This document shows positions 42,200 through 45,819 of a DNA stretch of 45,819 nucleotides, in pieces. A program made the translations under genes and the position numbers. Source of the DNA: CAZUVM01 sp964623885 (lineage in GTDB: Bacteria > Verrucomicrobiota > Verrucomicrobiia > Limisphaerales > UBA8199); assembly GCA_964623885.1 (NCBI GenBank), contig CAZUVM010000006.1, forward strand, positions 1 through 45,819, in the 5' to 3' direction. The stretch's first letter is position 1; each line of letters begins with the position of its first letter. The notes under the pieces were generated by a model. It worked only from the letters and a program-made list of their open reading frames with translations, was not told the origin of the DNA and made no database searches.

Positions 42200-43750
42200 T
42201 TAGGTGTCTTTACGCGTGGACCGGTATGCTTTCTCATACCTGGTGGTTCTGTTTGGAACAGATGCTCGATGGCGTGATTTCCGCACAGGTTCGATCGTCT
42301 TGGGGCGTGCCTTCGGGACCAGCATGATCGGGCAGCCTTCGTATCCAAACGCGCGTCGCATCTGGTTGCCGAGGTATTTCTTATAGGGGTTGGAAAACAA
42401 CTCCTCGCGGTTGACAAACAATAGAAAGGTGGGAGGCGCTTGCTTTACCTGAGTGGCGTAAAAGAATTTCAGGCGTTGCCCATGAGAGCTGATCGGCTGG
42501 CGTCGCTCGATCGCGTCCTGCAGTGTGCGATTGAGTATGGCGGTGGGGATTTTTTGTTGTAACTGGGCGGCGACGTAGCGCACGGCTTCCAGCAATCGTT
42601 CCAGGTTCAGTCCTGAGAGCGCCGAGGTAAAAATCACCGGAGCATAATCCAGGAAAAATAACCGTTCCTGCACCCACTCCCCAAATTCGGAGAGCGTGGT
42701 CATGGTTTTGGGTCCCCGTTGTTTCGCGCTGCGGCGAGCGATTTCTTCTTTGCGGGCCTCACGGACGGCTTCGTCCATCAAATCCCATTTATTAATCACG
42801 ACGATGCACGCCTTCCGCTCCTCCACAATCTTATCAGCGACTTTCTTGTCCTGCTCGGTAATTCCCGCCTCAGCGTCCAGGACCAGGATCACAATGTCGC
42901 AGCGGGCGATGGAATCCTCGGTGCGTTTAACGCTGAAGAATTCGACCGAATCGTCGACGCGCCTGGTTTTGCGCATGCCGGCAGTGTCGATCAGCACATA
43001 AGCTTCGCGACGGCCGTCTGTTTCAACCTCGAACGGCACATCGATCGCGTCCCGCGTAGTGCCGGGTACTGGGCTGACGACCACGCGCTCCGATTGAGTC
43101 AATGCGTTAATGATGGACGATTTGCCGACATTAGGCCGCCCCACAATCGCGAGCTTGAGTGGGCCAGCAACCGATGGTTGGGTACCCAATTCCTGCGTTT
43201 GTTCCAGAGAGCGTTGGCCGGCTTCAGCGGCTGCGGCAGGCAAAACCGGCAACAGTGCTGTCGCTGCGTCGGTGAGCGCTTCAATTCCTTCCCCGTGAAT
43301 CGCGCTGACGGCAAAAACTTTCTCAAATCCCAATTCCGCAAATTCGAGCGCCGCGGTTTCAAGGCGCGCGGTATCTACTTTGTTGACCGCAACCAGCACA
43401 GGTTTGCCGCTGCGGCGAAGCCTTTCAGCCACTTCGCGGTCCAGCGGCACGATGCCTTCCTGCACGTTCACCACGAGAATAATGACTGAGGCAGCTTCAA
43501 TCGCGAGCTCGACCTGAATCAAAGCGGCCTGCGCAATAGCGTCCTGGATTTTCTCGCCGCGCAGCAATCCGATGCCGCCGGTATCTACAAGGGTGTAAGG
43601 TTGGCCCCGCCATTCGGCCTCGGCACTGATCCGGTCTCGGGTGACTCCGGGCTGATCGTGTACAATCGCGATCCGCTTTCCCACCATGCGGTTGAAAAGC
43701 GCCGATTTGCCAACGTTCGGTCGGCCCACGATAGCGATGAGTCCAGGCAT
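42200..43750 (-). CDS. der: Ribosome biogenesis GTPase Der (EngA)
   Basis: The 516-residue protein has two GTPase domains in tandem. The first starts at residue 1 with IAIVGRPNVGKSALFNRMVG, then DTGGI and NKVD; the second near residue 200 has LAIVGRPNVGKSSIINALTQ, DTAGMRKTRR and INKWDLMD. A KH-like C-terminal domain ends in FGYEGCPIMLVPKARPK plus a basic tail. Der helps assemble the 50S subunit. The ATG at 43750 has AAGGGA upstream. nrdJ follows on the same strand after 317 bases. Confidence 0.97.
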   Translation of the reverse strand: MPGLIAIVGRPNVGKSALFNRMVGKRIAIVHDQPGVTRDRISAEAEWRGQPYTLVDTGGIGLLRGEKIQDAIAQAALIQVELAIEAASVIILVVNVQEGIVPLDREVAERLRRSGKPVLVAVNKVDTARLETAALEFAELGFEKVFAVSAIHGEGIEALTDAATALLPVLPAAAAEAGQRSLEQTQELGTQPSVAGPLKLAIVGRPNVGKSSIINALTQSERVVVSPVPGTTRDAIDVPFEVETDGRREAYVLIDTAGMRKTRRVDDSVEFFSVKRTEDSIARCDIVILVLDAEAGITEQDKKVADKIVEERKACIVVINKWDLMDEAVREARKEEIARRSAKQRGPKTMTTLSEFGEWVQERLFFLDYAPVIFTSALSGLNLERLLEAVRYVAAQLQQKIPTAILNRTLQDAIERRQPISSHGQRLKFFYATQVKQAPPTFLLFVNREELFSNPYKKYLGNQMRRAFGYEGCPIMLVPKARPKTIEPVRKSRHRASVPNRTTRYEKAYRSTRKDT

Positions 43751-43935
43751 TGTTCCCTTGTGGAATTTACCGGAAGGAGAGCTGGAAACGAGAAAAATTG
43801 CGCCGCCAACGGGCTGGTTCCTTCATGCTCAAACCGAATCGCTGCTCTGAGACGGATTACCGCGGATTCATCCGATCCTCGGCGCTGCCTTTCTCCGCTT
43901 GCTGTGAGCTGAGCGGAGAGGCAGATTGCGCGCGC

Positions 43936-44925
43936 ATGAAGCTGCCCGCGTTGTTGGCGGTGGTCGTGGTACTGGCGGCCGGGCCGAGCCGGGCGGCCAG
44001 TGGCCAGCCTTCAGCCGGCGCGGTCCGACTCGCGGGTCACGATTACGTGCGAATCACGGATTGGGCGCACGCCAATGGATTCGAAGCGCACTGGCTCAGA
44101 AAAGACGAATCGCTCCAGCTGACCGGGCACGCGGTCCGCATCCTGTTAACGGTCGACTCACGGGAAAGCCAAATCAACGGACTGCACGTTTGGCTGTCGT
44201 TCCCGGTGCTGGGACGCGGCGGCATTGTTTACCTCGCTCTATCGGATGCCGAAAGCACGCTGCGGCCGCTGGTATTTCGCCCGAAAAACAAACCTGGAAC
44301 CAGGCTCTCTTCTATTTGTTTGGACCCAGGCCACGGCGGGAAAGACCCGGGCAATTGCGTAGGCCCGAATCAGGAAAAAAAATACACGCTGCTCCTGGCC
44401 AGGGAAGTTAGTGACCAACTGGAGCGCGCTGGAATTAAAACTACTTTGACCCGCAACTCGGATTCTTTTGTCGAACTGGAGGCACGGCCGGAACTGGCGC
44501 AGCGTCGGCGCGCAGATCTGTTTGTCAGTTTGCATTTCAACTCCACAGAAATCGGGCGCTCAACGGTGCAAGGCACCCAGGTGTATTGCCTAACGCCGGT
44601 TGGCGCGAGTTCGACCAATGCCCGTGGCGAGGGCGGTGGCGCCGGGATGTTTCCCGGCAATCGGAATAATGATAAGAATTTGTTCCTCGCGTATGAAGTG
44701 CAACGCAATTTGGTGCGGAATCTGGGTCTGGAGGACCTTGGCGTTCGCCGGGCGCGATTTGCAGTCCTGCGCGAGGCATCCATGCCGGCCATTTTGATTG
44801 AATCCGGCTTTATGTCGCACCCGGTCGAAGGTCGCAAGATCTTTAGCGCCGCATATCGGAAGCAGCTTGCGCAGTCGATTGTCGAGGGTTTGCTCGCCTA
44901 TAAGCACGCTATCGATCAAGGTTGA
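43936..44925 (+). CDS. N-acetylmuramoyl-L-alanine amidase (amidase_3), secreted
   Basis: From the ATG at 43936 the 329-residue protein has a signal peptide (MKLPALLAVVVVLAAGPSRA). A copper amine oxidase-like N-terminal domain follows (LAGHDYVRITDWAHANGFEA), then the zinc amidase: CLDPGHGGKDPGN (His), QEKKYTLLLAREVSDQLE (Glu), DLFVSLHFNSTE (His) and the catalytic Glu in AILIESGFMSHP. It cuts the amide bond between MurNAc and the stem peptide in the wall. The frame is open to 43750, but the signal peptide fixes the start. Confidence 0.92.
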   Translation: MKLPALLAVVVVLAAGPSRAASGQPSAGAVRLAGHDYVRITDWAHANGFEAHWLRKDESLQLTGHAVRILLTVDSRESQINGLHVWLSFPVLGRGGIVYLALSDAESTLRPLVFRPKNKPGTRLSSICLDPGHGGKDPGNCVGPNQEKKYTLLLAREVSDQLERAGIKTTLTRNSDSFVELEARPELAQRRRADLFVSLHFNSTEIGRSTVQGTQVYCLTPVGASSTNARGEGGGAGMFPGNRNNDKNLFLAYEVQRNLVRNLGLEDLGVRRARFAVLREASMPAILIESGFMSHPVEGRKIFSAAYRKQLAQSIVEGLLAYKHAIDQG

Positions 44926-44937
44926 ATCGGTCATCCC

Positions 44938-44959
44938 ATGTTAACCCAATGTTAACCCA
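44938..44959. repeat. Tandem 11-bp repeat at the adenosyltransferase start
   Basis: ATGTTAACCCA occurs at 44938-44948 and 44949-44959 and its last base is the A of the start codon ATG at 44959. The first copy alone opens a 5-codon ORF. No ribosome binding site is visible around it. Confidence 0.6.
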
Positions 44960-45507
44960 TGAGTATCGTAACCAAAACGGGTGATAAAGGCACGACCGGG
45001 CTGATGTATGGCCGCCGTGTCTCCAAATGTCATCCTCGGGTCGAGGCCTACGGAGCTGTCGATGAACTGAATGCCGCGCTCGGGCTGGCCAAGGCCGCGG
45101 CGGCAGCGCCGTTTGTGACGGAGCAGCTTGGTTTGATTCAGAAAGACCTTGTTGCGCTCATGGGCGAGCTCGCAACCGCCGTGGAAGACCTGGCACGTTA
45201 TCAAAAAGACGGTTATTCGCTTGTCGCGCCGGCGATGACGGCTCGACTGGAAGTTGTGGTGAAGGAGATCGAAGCTCAACAAATCCGTTTCGACGGCTGG
45301 GCAACACCCGGGAGCAGCACAGCTTCCGCAGCGTTGGATATAGCCCGGACGACTTGCCGCCGCGCTGAACGCCGCGTCTGCGCCTTGCACGACTCCGGTC
45401 AGCTCCAGAACTCTGAGATCCTCATTTATCTCAACCGGCTTTCCGATTTGCTTTGGCTGATGGCCAGATGGACCGAAACTCGCTCCAGGGATGCCGGACC
45501 AAAATAA
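44959..45507 (+). CDS. pduO: Cob(I)alamin adenosyltransferase, PduO type
   Basis: The 182-residue protein is of the PduO/MMAB family, which makes adenosylcobalamin from cob(I)alamin and ATP. Motifs: MSIVTKTGDKGTTGLMYGRR (ATP loop), the helix AYGAVDELNAALGLAKA, GWATPGSSTASAALDIARTT and CRRAERRV, with NRLSDLLWLMARW near the end. It lies 33 bases downstream of the amidase. The adenosylcobalamin could be used by the nearby class II ribonucleotide reductase. Confidence 0.94.
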   Translation: MSIVTKTGDKGTTGLMYGRRVSKCHPRVEAYGAVDELNAALGLAKAAAAAPFVTEQLGLIQKDLVALMGELATAVEDLARYQKDGYSLVAPAMTARLEVVVKEIEAQQIRFDGWATPGSSTASAALDIARTTCRRAERRVCALHDSGQLQNSEILIYLNRLSDLLWLMARWTETRSRDAGPK

Positions 45508-45612
45508 TCAGCGATATGTAATACCAGCGGTTTAAATAATTTCGTAGCCGCAAAAGATAGGCCTTCTCTCCATGAGCCGAAATTGGCAGGGGAAGAAGAA
45601 ATTTCCCTCACC

Positions 45613-45632
45613 CCGGCCTCTCCCGAGGCCGG
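45613..45632. repeat. 8-bp hairpin repeat unit
   Basis: CCGGCCTC (45613-45620) and GAGGCCGG (45625-45632) are perfect complements around TCCC. It lies beside the larger nested palindrome and may be part of the same repeat. Confidence 0.55.
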
Positions 45633-45651
45633 AACGATGCAGTTGTCTTAG

Positions 45652-45800
45652 GGGAGCGCGCCGCCTCGGGCGCTGCCAACCGGCGCCCTCGCCGGTTGTC
45701 TCGTATCGGCCCAAGCTCACCAAATAGTGAGTAGAAATGACGAAGCGGGAATGCGGTTGGCGGAGGCGCCAACCGCTGCGCCCGAGGCGGGCGCGCTCCC
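45652..45800. repeat. 149-bp nested palindromic element
   Basis: GGGAGCGCG-CCGCCTCGGGCGC (45652-45673) is the reverse complement, with one base inserted, of the segment at 45778-45800. Inside lie AACCGGCG/CGCCGGTT (45678-45697) and GCGGTTGGCG/CGCCAACCGC (45753-45776), both perfect stems. It looks like a MITE or large REP-type element. Confidence 0.65.
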
Positions 45801-45819
45801 TTCTATTGAATCGTTCCGG

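Larger units (their letters stand above)
45508..45819. other. Right-end intergenic region
   Basis: No gene is visible after the adenosyltransferase. The stretch contains a small hairpin (45613-45632) and the palindromic element described separately. Confidence 0.6.

Noticed and set aside
42719..43489. Plus-strand ORF opposite der
   Set aside because: Shadow frame of the Der GTPase domains; no start signal.

Overview
The window reads as an ordinary chromosomal stretch of a free-living bacterium, most likely a Verrucomicrobiota of the Pedosphaera/Limisphaerales type. This is inferred from gene content: large kinase-WD40 proteins, an ECF-like sigma factor, a class II (B12-dependent) ribonucleotide reductase, many secreted proteins without obvious families, and GC-rich palindromic intergenic repeats. 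There is no rRNA, CRISPR array, transposase or phage module. One tRNA, tRNA-Ile(CAU), is present.

Layout. 1-9300: a truncated hydrolase, a fosmidomycin-resistance-type MFS pump with a terminator-like leader, an FKBP isomerase, a small block of ribosome-hibernation-like protein, receiver protein and glycogen-binding (CBM48-like) protein, a GNAT acetyltransferase, a frame-disrupted hypothetical gene, and a membrane-anchored alpha/beta hydrolase. 9300-12560: a minus-strand operon of AraC regulator, zinc alcohol dehydrogenase and aldo/keto reductase, with a two-copy direct repeat upstream that looks like an operator. 12560-24450: housekeeping and accessory enzymes (RibD-like reductase, frameshifted SppA/SDH-type protease, RtcB RNA ligase, two secreted proteins of unknown function, TfoX-like, MIF-like, metallo-beta-lactamase-fold protein, Nnr repair enzyme, sirtuin).

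24570-34210 is the most interesting part. An ECF-like sigma factor gene is preceded by a promoter-like motif (AGATTTTTGTAAGA, 16 bases after TGTAAGA, then CGWAT). The motif occurs twice more in the window with the identical spacing: once divergently, upstream of a strong terminator-like hairpin and two small coiled-coil proteins, and once after the kinase gene, upstream of small ORFs and a TerB/DUF697-like membrane protein. Between them lie two tiny ORFs, an 855-residue protein that appears to join three glycosyltransferase modules, and a 1147-residue membrane Ser/Thr kinase with about 15 WD40-like repeats. I propose that this is one sigma-controlled regulon coupling glycosylation to kinase signalling; no such system is known to me.

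34210-45507 is mostly core metabolism: TrxC-like thioredoxin, FAD amine oxidase, a type II secretion/type IV pilus F-family protein, a secreted serine hydrolase, NrdJ with two well-spaced NrdR-like boxes, the GTPase Der, a cell-wall amidase and a PduO-type cobalamin adenosyltransferase that could supply the NrdJ cofactor. The right end (45508-45819) is a nested palindromic repeat. Two genes carry apparent frameshifts (near 7234-7260 and 13995-13998); at least the second sits in a C run and may be a sequencing or assembly error.
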